54,609 nt of DNA. It comes from Oscillospiraceae bacterium. Its GTDB lineage: Bacteria > Bacillota > Clostridia > Oscillospirales > Ruminococcaceae. The notes beneath the pieces were generated by a model that had not been told where the DNA came from, ran no database searches, and saw only the letters and a program-made list of their open reading frames with translations. The position numbers were made by a program, and so were the translations under genes. The stretch covers positions 1-54,609 of the forward strand of contig WRCY01000009.1 of assembly GCA_009783695.1 (NCBI GenBank). Direction: 5' to 3'. Within the stretch, counting starts at the first letter, position 1; each line of letters starts with the position of its first letter. Of this stretch, positions 1-6,398 are shown piece after piece.

Positions 1-2
1 AA

Positions 3-503
3 GAGATTCTCGCCGTTTCGGCTGAAAAAAACACTGCGCCGTTTATTATTATAGCCGATGAAATCACCGACCCGCATAACTTGGGCGCGCTGATTCGTAC
101 GGCGGAGGCGGCAGGTGCAGACGGTTTGGTGATTCCGAAGCGGCGCAGCGCTGGCGTAAATTCGACTGTTCACGCGACGTCGGCAGGGGCTGCGAGCCAC
201 TTGAAAATTTGCAGAGAAGCGAACCTTGCTGACGTTATTACGCGTTTAAAAAAAGCGAATATCTGGGTTTACGGCGCGGATATGGACGGCGCGCCCTTTC
301 ACGGGCAGGATTTTAAAGGCGGTACAGCCCTCGTTATAGGCTCGGAGGGCGCGGGGCTTCGCAGACTTGTCAGAGAGCAGTGCGACGTTATAGTCGCTGT
401 GGATATGTACGGAAAAATAAACTCCCTCAACGCGTCCGTGTGCGGAGGGATTCTGATGTATGAAGTTGTAAGACAGCGCCGGGCAGGCGGGGCTGATGCT
501 TAA
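3..503 (+). CDS. rlmB: 23S rRNA 2'-O-ribose methyltransferase (TrmH/SpoU family), 3' part
   Basis: The reading frame is open from the left edge, so the start lies outside the window; 166 residues are visible. The segment is the C-terminal SPOUT catalytic domain: an ITDPHNLGALIRTAEA motif near the visible start (cofactor knot and catalytic Asn/Arg), GSEGAGL in the middle and SLNASVC near the end, the three classical SpoU motifs. The family methylates a ribose 2'-OH in rRNA or tRNA using SAM; the RlmB assignment (23S G2251) rests on overall similarity and could instead be another TrmH paralogue. It ends 13 bp before the next gene, so the two are probably cotranscribed. Confidence 0.85.
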   Translation, partial: EILAVSAEKNTAPFIIIADEITDPHNLGALIRTAEAAGADGLVIPKRRSAGVNSTVHATSAGAASHLKICREANLADVITRLKKANIWVYGADMDGAPFHGQDFKGGTALVIGSEGAGLRRLVREQCDVIVAVDMYGKINSLNASVCGGILMYEVVRQRRAGGADA

Positions 504-516
504 GGGTGGTGAAAAT

Positions 517-3500
517 TTGAGCAAGGAGTTTTCAATAGACGATATACTTGCGGAAGTGGATAAAAAGCGGGGAAGCGGCAAGAGCTCCGGCGGCGGGCCG
601 TCTGTCGGCGTTACGGAGATTATTGACGCCGAAAAGCTTTTTGCTGCGCCTGAAAAAGAAAAGCCGATTGAAGTTAAAGAAGAATATGATATAACCGAAA
701 AGCCGGTTAAAGCAGAAAAACCAAAGAAAGAAAAACCCGTTAAAGCCGAGAAAGAAAAGCCCGTTAAAGCCGAGAAGGAAAAACCCGCTAAAGCCGAGAA
801 GGAAAAGCCTGTTAAAGCCGAGAAGGAAAAGCCGGTAAAGGTCAAAAAAGAGAAGCCCGAGAAAGCGGAAAAGCCCGAAAAAATTAAAAAGGGCGATATA
901 GTATTTAAAAAAGCGGTCGTGCCGCCGAAGCCGGTGACGGACGACGCGCAGCCGGCAGCCGGCAATGAGCAGCCGGGAAAACCGAAGCCTGTTTTCGACG
1001 CACCGAACCATTCTGCCGATTTTCGGCAGGGGGAGCGCGGTTCGCTTTACCCTCACGGAGAGGGGAATGAGCCGCAAGCCCCCGAAAAAGAAAAAAGCAA
1101 CAAAGGCGCGGCGATTCAGGTTGGCAGCGATACCGCCGAGGGCTTTGAATTCCCGGGATTTGAGATTACGCAGGTTCTTGAAAAGCTCAAGCCCGCCCCC
1201 ATGGACGAAGCGCTCAAGAAGCGCGGGGAAGCTTTGCTTGAAGCCGACATGGCGCTCGAGCAGCCGCTCGAGCAAATCGACGCGCTTAACCCTTACGCGC
1301 TGCTGAACGCCCCGCCCGACGAGGAAGACGAGGAAGACGAGAACGCGAACCGCAGGTTCATCTCGCTGCTTTCAGGCGACACCAAAGGCATTGCTGACGG
1401 CGACTTGAAAGAGCTTGCGCATAAAAATGCCGGGAAAGCTGATGAAGCAACTGCAGAAGTCGTTAAAACATACATACCGTCGTCGTCAACGCAAAACGTA
1501 GGGGGGGACGGCTCTGCCGACCCGCCGGATACGCCCGTCGAAGACAAATCGGCGGCAGGGCACTTGAGCGAGAAAGAAAAGCGCAGCAACACCGCGCTTA
1601 TTGAATCGCTCAACAAGGCGCTCAAGGAAAAGCGCGAGAGCGACGTCAGCGCGTACCGTACGCTGCCCGATATAGCCGGCAACGGAGCATTTGCGCCAAA
1701 TATCGGGAGCAGAGGCTCTCAGCCGCACGGGCTCAACATAGATTACAAAAAACAAATCCTCACCGACACGTCGCTGACGCTTCCTGAGCATCAGCCGCTG
1801 TTAATCGAGCAGAAAATGAACGAGCTCAAGGGCAAGCGCAAGCGTAAAATCCGCGACTTCGTGCTTGAGGACATTGAGGAAGCCGCGAACCCCGAATACG
1901 AAGACGAGGAAGACGATTACGGCGACTTCGACGACTACGGCAAGGGCGGGCAGATTTGGAGCGACCTGTGCGAAACGCATAATGGACTTAAAATCCGATT
2001 TTTTATACTTTTTATAATTACGGTTTTTGCGTGTATCGTCACATTCGGCAACGACCTCGGAATTATGAACGCAAACGTGCTCGGCTTCGACCTGCGATTC
2101 CTGGACAAAGCCCACGACGTAAAGGGGCTGATGTATCTTAATCTGATTCTCGGCATGCTCGGAATCATCACCTGCTCAAGCGTAATCAGACGGGGGCTTG
2201 CGAACCTATTCACCGGCAAGGGCGACTGCGACAGCCTTTGTGCAGTGCCTGCGGTCGTATCGACGCTTACGGTGGTACCCATGCTTTCGGGTACAGGCAC
2301 ATATCAGCTCGGATATTCAAATCTGTTTGTAGCCGCAGGGCTCGCGGGGCTGCTGTTCAACACTGCGGGCAAGCTCATGATGATGGCGCGGGCAAAGCGC
2401 AACTTCGGCTTTGTGAGCGGCGATAATCCTAAGTATTACGCTGAAATAATAGAAGACGAGCAGGTGGCGCGCGCGTTCACCAAGGGTGTTTTATATGAGC
2501 TTCCCGTGCTTTGCTCGGCGCGCAAGACGGAGTTCCTCACCGACTTCCTCAAGAACAGCTACTGCAACGACAAAGCCGACCAGCTAAGCCGTATGCTTGC
2601 TCCTGCGGCGTTCGCGGCGGCGGTGCTCGTGGGGCTCGGTGCGATGTTCCTGCCTTATGAGAACGAGCAGCTGTCCGGCAACATCTACTGGGCACTGACC
2701 GCGGCGAACGCGACGCTGTGCGCGCTTGCGCCGTTCTCGATTATGTTCCTTGTTAATAACCCGCTGCTGCGAGCCTCTAAAGCACTCGCGAAAAACGAGG
2801 CGGTTGTCCTCGGTTATAACTCGGCGGAGAAGTTCTCGAAAGTGAACAGCGTGCTTGTAGACGCGCAGTCCTTGTTTCCGGCGGGCAGTGTGGACTTCAG
2901 AAACCTCAAGCGCTGCCAGCAGCCGAACTCGCTCACGGGCTTCGCCATAGACGACGCGATAATCACGGCAGCGAGCCTGGCAATAAAGAGCGGTTCGATT
3001 CTCACCTCGATGTTCTACGACATGATAGCGGGCAAGAGCGAGATGCTTTACCCGATTGACAACTGTATTTATGAAGTGAACATGGGGATTTCCGGCTGGA
3101 TGGGCAATAAGCGCGTCATGCTCGGCAACCGCGACCAGATGAAGCACCACGGCATAAAAGTCCCCGACTTTAAGAAAGAAGAGCAGTACTCCAAGAAGTT
3201 CGGCGACGTGGTTTACCTTGCCGCGGGCGGCGAAACGATAGCAATGTTCTTCCTTAAAATAGTCCCGAACGAGAAGATTAAACGCTCGCTGCAGGCGCTT
3301 CAAAAGCAAGGGGTAGCAATAGTTGTGCGTACGCGCGACTCGCTCGTCACCTCAAATTCGCTCGCTGAGGCGTTTGAGCTGTCCCCCGAAAGGCTGCGCG
3401 TTATACCGTTTGACCTGCATGCGAAGTTCGACGATTGCACCAAGTACGCGTCCCGCGGCGACGGGAGTGTCGCCTGTGCGGGGACTTTCTCGTCGTTTGC

Positions 3501-3708
3501 AGCCGCGCTCGGCGCCGCAAAGAAAGTCATGCACAGTATACTGCTTTCTTCGTCCGCATTATTCACGGGGCTGTTCCTTGCCGCGATTTTCTGTATAATT
3601 TTCACCATCTTTGGCGGGAGCACGATGTTCTCGTCAACGGGGATTGTGATTTATAATGCATTTTTCTTTGCGGCGATGATGGTGACGCAGGCGGCGAAGA
3701 GGTATTGA
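517..3708 (+). CDS. Large membrane protein resembling a catalytically degenerate P-type ATPase
   Basis: 1063 aa from TTG 517, chosen because AAGGGTGGTGA sits just upstream; an in-frame ATG at 496 lies inside the preceding gene. Residues 1 to about 480 are acidic, low-complexity and probably cytoplasmic, opening with an FSIDDILAEV motif and a Lys/Glu/Pro repeat. Roughly eight hydrophobic segments follow (about 493-770 and at the C-terminus). The region between the two membrane blocks follows P1B-type ATPase order: a phosphorylation-loop equivalent near residue 782 reads DAQSLFPAG where DKTGTLTxG is expected, an N-domain-like GNKRVMLGNRDQM near 860-875, TRDS in place of TGDN near 939, and GDGSVACAG in place of GDGxNDxPAL near 982. 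No TGES actuator motif is seen. I infer a non-transporting pseudo-enzyme; function unknown. Confidence 0.8.
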   Translation: MSKEFSIDDILAEVDKKRGSGKSSGGGPSVGVTEIIDAEKLFAAPEKEKPIEVKEEYDITEKPVKAEKPKKEKPVKAEKEKPVKAEKEKPAKAEKEKPVKAEKEKPVKVKKEKPEKAEKPEKIKKGDIVFKKAVVPPKPVTDDAQPAAGNEQPGKPKPVFDAPNHSADFRQGERGSLYPHGEGNEPQAPEKEKSNKGAAIQVGSDTAEGFEFPGFEITQVLEKLKPAPMDEALKKRGEALLEADMALEQPLEQIDALNPYALLNAPPDEEDEEDENANRRFISLLSGDTKGIADGDLKELAHKNAGKADEATAEVVKTYIPSSSTQNVGGDGSADPPDTPVEDKSAAGHLSEKEKRSNTALIESLNKALKEKRESDVSAYRTLPDIAGNGAFAPNIGSRGSQPHGLNIDYKKQILTDTSLTLPEHQPLLIEQKMNELKGKRKRKIRDFVLEDIEEAANPEYEDEEDDYGDFDDYGKGGQIWSDLCETHNGLKIRFFILFIITVFACIVTFGNDLGIMNANVLGFDLRFLDKAHDVKGLMYLNLILGMLGIITCSSVIRRGLANLFTGKGDCDSLCAVPAVVSTLTVVPMLSGTGTYQLGYSNLFVAAGLAGLLFNTAGKLMMMARAKRNFGFVSGDNPKYYAEIIEDEQVARAFTKGVLYELPVLCSARKTEFLTDFLKNSYCNDKADQLSRMLAPAAFAAAVLVGLGAMFLPYENEQLSGNIYWALTAANATLCALAPFSIMFLVNNPLLRASKALAKNEAVVLGYNSAEKFSKVNSVLVDAQSLFPAGSVDFRNLKRCQQPNSLTGFAIDDAIITAASLAIKSGSILTSMFYDMIAGKSEMLYPIDNCIYEVNMGISGWMGNKRVMLGNRDQMKHHGIKVPDFKKEEQYSKKFGDVVYLAAGGETIAMFFLKIVPNEKIKRSLQALQKQGVAIVVRTRDSLVTSNSLAEAFELSPERLRVIPFDLHAKFDDCTKYASRGDGSVACAGTFSSFAAALGAAKKVMHSILLSSSALFTGLFLAAIFCIIFTIFGGSTMFSSTGIVIYNAFFFAAMMVTQAAKRY
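700..890 (+). repeat. In-gene 24-bp repeats encoding KPVKAEKE octapeptides
   Basis: About five to six imperfect copies of an 8-residue Lys/Glu/Pro unit (KPVKAEKE, with KPAKAEKE and KPVKVKKE variants) lie in the N-terminal tail of the membrane protein. They probably form a charged extended linker and could vary in copy number. Confidence 0.85.
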
Positions 3709-3726
3709 CGAAAAAGTAAAATTATA

Positions 3727-3762
3727 AACAACCCCCGCTCTACGTAGAGCGGGGGTTGTTTT
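3727..3762. terminator. Rho-independent terminator, probably bidirectional
   Basis: A perfect stem with arms AAACAACCCCCGCTCTA and its complement around a 2-nt turn, T-rich on the + side and A-rich before it. It ends the gene at 517-3708 and also contains the stop codon (3740-3742) of the opposing XRE gene. Confidence 0.85.
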
Positions 3763-3994
3763 CGTTTGTCGCTTCTTTTTCTATATGTTTTACTAATATA
3801 TGCGGTGGCATATCAAAAGCATTAGCAATGCGCCATATAGTTTCAAAATTTGCTTGCTTTGCGCCGTTTTCAATCATAGCTAAATGACTTCGCGCTATTC
3901 CGGCAAGCCCGCTGAATACTTCTTGTGACAGTTTGCGTTCATTTCTTATGCGTTTTATTACAATCCCTGCCGCCGCTCTGTTGAATTCTATCAT
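3740..3994 (-). CDS. XRE-family HTH transcriptional regulator
   Basis: 84 aa. The start at 3994 is preceded by AGAGGTG; an upstream in-frame extension lacks support. An HTH_3 domain fills residues about 8-65, with KLSQEVFSGLAGIARSHLA as the recognition-helix region. It lies divergently from the four-helix membrane protein at 4114, and the intergenic region carries an AGACAA...TTGTCT inverted repeat, so I infer it represses its neighbour and itself. The stop codon is inside the terminator stem shared with the upstream gene. Target and signal are unknown. Confidence 0.82.
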   Translation of the reverse strand: MIEFNRAAAGIVIKRIRNERKLSQEVFSGLAGIARSHLAMIENGAKQANFETIWRIANAFDMPPHILVKHIEKEATNENNPRST

Positions 3995-4025
3995 CGTAGA
4001 CACCTCTATATATAATAATACACAT

Positions 4026-4080
4026 AGACAAGAATTAATTGTCTGCGATGGTTGACAAATATAAAAATGTATGCTATGAT
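4026..4080 (+). promoter_or_regulatory. Promoter and candidate XRE operator
   Basis: TTGACA (4052-4057), 17 nt, TATGAT (4075-4080) drives the gene at 4114. Upstream, AGACAA (4026-4031) and TTGTCT (4039-4044) form an inverted repeat spaced by 7 nt; a further AGACAA half-site sits at 4081-4086, just after the -10. These are plausible sites for the divergent XRE regulator. Confidence 0.7.
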
Positions 4081-4113
4081 AGACAAAATAAACATTTTTG
4101 GAGGGCACTCATT

Positions 4114-4500
4114 ATGAAAAAAGCAAGACTCATTATTAGCATTATTTCCGTTGTTCTACTCGTTCTTGTAGTAATTCAGCTATTCATTGACAACAGCAAC
4201 GATTACTTTTTTGACTCTATAGGGGGTGAAGATAGTTCATACGCACAAAAAGATGCTGTAACGCTCTTGATTTCGGTTGTTTCTGTTTTTGCCGCAGTCA
4301 TAATAAATTTCGCAAAAGGGAATACCGAAAGCAGGTCATTGTTTGTTATTATTAGCTTGCTATTTGCGTCCGGTTTTATTTTTTCTCTCTTAACATCGTT
4401 CAGCCGGTTTGGATTAGGCGCAACAGGAGTGATATTTACTGCATCTAACTTGATATGTACTATTCTAATCTTTGCTTTGGCAATAAAAACGAAGAATTAA
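4114..4500 (+). CDS. Small membrane protein of unknown function, four predicted TM helices
   Basis: 128 aa. The start at 4114 has TTGGAGGG 8-9 nt upstream and the promoter above. Hydrophobic stretches lie near residues 5-24, 48-65, 75-95 and 103-124, separated by short polar loops; an acidic loop follows the first helix. No family is recognised. It is the only gene between its own promoter and its own terminator, divergent from the XRE gene, which suggests a stand-alone regulator/target pair and not a member of a larger operon. Confidence 0.75.
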   Translation: MKKARLIISIISVVLLVLVVIQLFIDNSNDYFFDSIGGEDSSYAQKDAVTLLISVVSVFAAVIINFAKGNTESRSLFVIISLLFASGFIFSLLTSFSRFGLGATGVIFTASNLICTILIFALAIKTKN

Positions 4501-4502
4501 TA

Positions 4503-4534
4503 ACAAACCCCCGCTCAGCGAGTGGGGGTTGTTT
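4503..4534 (+). terminator. Rho-independent terminator of the membrane-protein gene
   Basis: Arms around CCCCCGCTC and GAGTGGGGG followed by TTGTTT, with one G-T pair; it begins 2 nt after the stop codon. Its tail merges with the -35 of the next promoter. Confidence 0.8.
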
Positions 4535-4561
4535 GACAAGAATTTACATATATGATATAAT
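4533..4561 (+). promoter_or_regulatory. Consensus sigma-A promoter of the candidate type I toxin
   Basis: TTGACA (4533-4538), exactly 17 nt, TATAAT (4556-4561): a perfect consensus promoter in front of a transcript of about 160 nt that carries only a 22-codon ORF. Confidence 0.82.
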
Positions 4562-4629
4562 AAACTTGGACAAGGCGAAAACTGAAAAGACATAGGTGGT
4601 TAGCCGAATCTCCGAAAGGAGGTGACGCC

Positions 4630-4698
4630 ATGGAGTTGATGTACATATTCTTGATACTGTGCGCAGTAGCTTTAATAATCGACAAAATGAAAAAATAA
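4630..4698 (+). CDS. 22-aa hydrophobic peptide, candidate type I toxin
   Basis: The peptide begins MELMYIFLILCAVALII and ends with a basic tail: one membrane helix plus charged C-terminus, the usual build of Fst/TxpA/holin-like type I toxins. The start is decided by GAAAGGAGGTGACGCC. The SD is inside a small hairpin, CTCC-GAAA-GGAG, which could mask ribosome binding. It has its own consensus promoter and terminator, and an antisense promoter faces it from the other side (see 4691-4779). Seen: ORF, RBS hairpin, promoters, terminator. Inferred: toxin function. It could instead be a regulatory leader peptide or small membrane protein. Confidence 0.6.
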   Translation: MELMYIFLILCAVALIIDKMKK

Positions 4699-4730
4699 CC
4701 GCCCCTCTGCTAAGGTTTGCGGTTATTTTT
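4691..4730. terminator. Bidirectional terminator shared by toxin mRNA and antisense RNA
   Basis: AAAAATAACCGC (4691-4702) pairs with GCGGTTATTTTT (4719-4730). A-run and T-run flank both arms, so it can act in both directions; the sense and antisense transcripts would overlap here by about 40 nt. Confidence 0.75.
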
Positions 4731-4779
4731 CTAACCAATAATCAAAGCTAACCGTCTGTGTAGGTTTCGCCTTTGTCTG
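4691..4779 (-). ncRNA. Putative antisense RNA, antitoxin candidate
   Basis: Predicted from a consensus minus-strand promoter (4786-4814) and the shared terminator: an RNA of roughly 90 nt with no ORF, complementary to the 3' end of the 22-aa peptide mRNA. The arrangement matches 3'-overlapping type I antitoxins such as RatA and SR4. No transcript evidence is available here. Confidence 0.5.
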
Positions 4780-4785
4780 TTTTTT

Positions 4786-4814
4786 ATTTTAACACAGAAA
4801 AATTGTTTTGTCAA
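4786..4814 (-). promoter_or_regulatory. Antisense promoter facing the candidate toxin
   Basis: Read on the minus strand: TTGACA (4809-4814), 17 nt, TAAAAT (4786-4791). It starts right behind the stop of the DHH gene and points at the toxin terminator. Confidence 0.7.
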
Positions 4815-4821
4815 CCCTTAT

Positions 4822-5751
4822 TTAAACCTCATAATACTTATCATAATTCACCAGTTCATCGAGCATTTTCGGAAGCTTTTCTTCCATCTCCTCGTCCTTA
4901 AACTGGCAGGTTCCGACCATCGGATGTCCGCCGCCGCCGTATTTGAGCATGAGCCTGCCCACATTCACCTTGCTCGTGCGGTTAATAATCGAATACCCCA
5001 CAGCCGCCGCACAGCCCATGCCGCCGCGCCCCGAAACTATCCACGCCGAGATGTTTTGCTCGGGGTAAAGGCTGTAAATGAGAAAGCGGTTTCCGGTGTA
5101 AATTGTGCTGACGCCGCGCAGGTCGGTGATGATTACGTCGCGCTCAATGCGGGTGTATTTCGCGACCATCTCCTTAAAGAGCTGAGTCTGCTCGTTATAA
5201 AGCTCAATCCGCTCCTTTATGTCGGGCATGGCGAGAATTTCTTCCGTCGTCATCTCGCGGCAGGCTACGAGCAGCTTCTCCATGAGCTGATAATTGCTGA
5301 TGGTGAAGTCGCGGAAGCGACCGAGCCCTGTGCGCGGGTCCATAAGATAGCCAACGAGAATCCAGCCCTCGGGGTTTAATATTTCATCGCGGGTGAGGTT
5401 GCCGGAGTCAACCTTGTCGACGGCGACCATAAGGTCGTCAAACTGCGGGAACTTTTCCCTGCCGCCGTAATACTCGTAGATAATCCGGGCGCAGCTCGGG
5501 CAGGGACGACTCTCGCCTTTATACTTGCCCTCAAGCTCGTTGCGCTCGAGCTCGCTTGCATGGTGGTCAAACCAGAGCCCGCAGCCGGGCACGTAAGGCA
5601 CGTTCGCGAGCACATCGTTTTCAGTAACGGGAACAAGCCCGTCCTGCAAGTCCTTGGGGTGCGCGAAAGAATATGTTTCTATAATTCCCGCCTCGAGCAG
5701 CAGCGCTCCGCAGGCAAGCCCGTCAAAATCCGAACGGGTGATTAAGTTCAT
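4822..5751 (-). CDS. DHH/DHHA1-family phosphoesterase
   Basis: 309 aa from ATG 5751, preceded by AAAGAGGTG; a TTG 24 nt further up has no RBS. The N-terminal DHH domain shows TRSDFDGLACGALL near residue 6 and WFDHHASE near 65 (metal-binding Asp/His), and the DHHA1 domain ends with GGGGHPMVGTC near 280. The family hydrolyses phosphodiesters or phosphoanhydrides with Mn2+: exopolyphosphatase-, NrnA- or cyclic dinucleotide phosphodiesterase-like. No PAS/GGDEF or membrane part is present, so it is not GdpP. The substrate cannot be told from sequence. It is monocistronic behind the promoter at 5958-5986, with a 5' leader of about 200 nt full of palindromes. Confidence 0.85.
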   Translation of the reverse strand: MNLITRSDFDGLACGALLLEAGIIETYSFAHPKDLQDGLVPVTENDVLANVPYVPGCGLWFDHHASELERNELEGKYKGESRPCPSCARIIYEYYGGREKFPQFDDLMVAVDKVDSGNLTRDEILNPEGWILVGYLMDPRTGLGRFRDFTISNYQLMEKLLVACREMTTEEILAMPDIKERIELYNEQTQLFKEMVAKYTRIERDVIITDLRGVSTIYTGNRFLIYSLYPEQNISAWIVSGRGGMGCAAAVGYSIINRTSKVNVGRLMLKYGGGGHPMVGTCQFKDEEMEEKLPKMLDELVNYDKYYEV

Positions 5752-5787
5752 CGGCAAAATCCACACCTCTTTCAACGTTGTACATAA

Positions 5788-5950
5788 TATAGCCGATTAA
5801 CTTGAAAAATGCAGAGCATTTTTCACAGCAAACTCGTTTGCTGACGCGCCGCAGGCGCGCAATCGGCTATGCAATCGAATTAAGCCGCTTCGCGGCTTAC
5901 GCGGCAAATGCCGCGTCTTCAAAAATGCTTAAGCATTTTTGAAGTTAATT
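5788..5950. repeat. Palindrome-cluster element, copy 1
   Basis: A run of short perfect palindromes: GCAAACTCGTTTGC, GCGCCGCAGGCGC, GCCGCTTCGCGGC, GCGGCAAATGCCGC and AAATGCTTAAGCATTT, framed by TATAGCCGATT and AATCGGCTAT inverted ends. A second copy lies at 21224-21350. It occupies the 5' leader of the DHH gene transcript. Confidence 0.85.
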
Positions 5951-5957
5951 GATTATA

Positions 5958-5986
5958 ATTATAGCACGGATTGGTTTTTTTTGCAA
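5958..5986 (-). promoter_or_regulatory. Promoter of the DHH phosphoesterase gene
   Basis: Minus strand TTGCAA (5981-5986), 17 nt, TATAAT (5958-5963). Confidence 0.65.
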
Positions 5987-6040
5987 GAGATTTATTTAAT
6001 TTTATGTCTGATTCATGTATAGCCGGTTAAATTAAAATAA

Positions 6041-6070
6041 AACGTCCGGTATGCAACTCCGGACGTTTTT
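6041..6070 (-). terminator. Rho-independent terminator of the 59-aa protein gene
   Basis: AACGTCCGG (6041-6049) pairs with CCGGACGTT (6059-6067); on the minus strand the stem is followed by TTTTATTTTAAT. It lies 8 nt after the stop at 6078. Confidence 0.75.
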
Positions 6071-6077
6071 GCCTAAA

Positions 6078-6257
6078 TCATTTTTTGATTATTTCTTTAC
6101 ACGGCGCGTTCTCGATTTCTATGTATTTGTTTTTGCTGAAATGCAATTTCACCTTAAAGCTCCGCTTGCCTTTAAAGCTTTTTACAATGCAAACACAAAC
6201 CACCGAAACTATACTTACCGCCAGTATAGAGATAATCGGGACCAGTAGGAATAGCAT
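6078..6257 (-). CDS. 59-aa single-pass membrane protein, function unknown
   Basis: Start ATG at 6257 with AGAGG 7 nt upstream; stop at 6078. Residues 1-26 form one hydrophobic helix (MLFLLVPIISILAVSIVSVV and on), followed by a basic stretch (KSFKGKRSFKVK) and a C-terminal part with IEIEN. It has a complete promoter (6342-6370) and terminator of its own, which makes it convincing despite its size. No family is recognised; the shape (TM plus positive tail) suits a small inner-membrane protein. Confidence 0.65.
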   Translation of the reverse strand: MLFLLVPIISILAVSIVSVVCVCIVKSFKGKRSFKVKLHFSKNKYIEIENAPCKEIIKK

Positions 6258-6341
6258 TGTTTACCTCTGTTCTTTCCGAAACAACGAGGTACAAAAAATG
6301 AAAATGAAAAATCCCTATTCCATCACAACATTCACAAGTAC

Positions 6342-6370
6342 AATATAACATATAAAATCAACAATGTCAA
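6342..6370 (-). promoter_or_regulatory. Promoter of the 59-aa protein gene
   Basis: Minus strand TTGACA (6365-6370), 17 nt, TATATT (6342-6347); about 78 nt upstream of the start codon. Confidence 0.7.
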
Positions 6371-6398
6371 GTAGATTTTGTAAAAAATGCATAATTTT

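Noticed and set aside
532-1275. Long minus-strand ORFs rich in Phe/Leu/Gly (246-965 and 532-1275) opposite the P-type-like gene
   Set aside because: They are antisense shadows of the Lys/Glu/Pro repeat; no RBS, and the plus-strand protein has clear domains.
2584-3309. 241-codon minus-strand ORF
   Set aside because: Composition is Arg/His-rich noise from the reverse strand of a GC-rich coding region.
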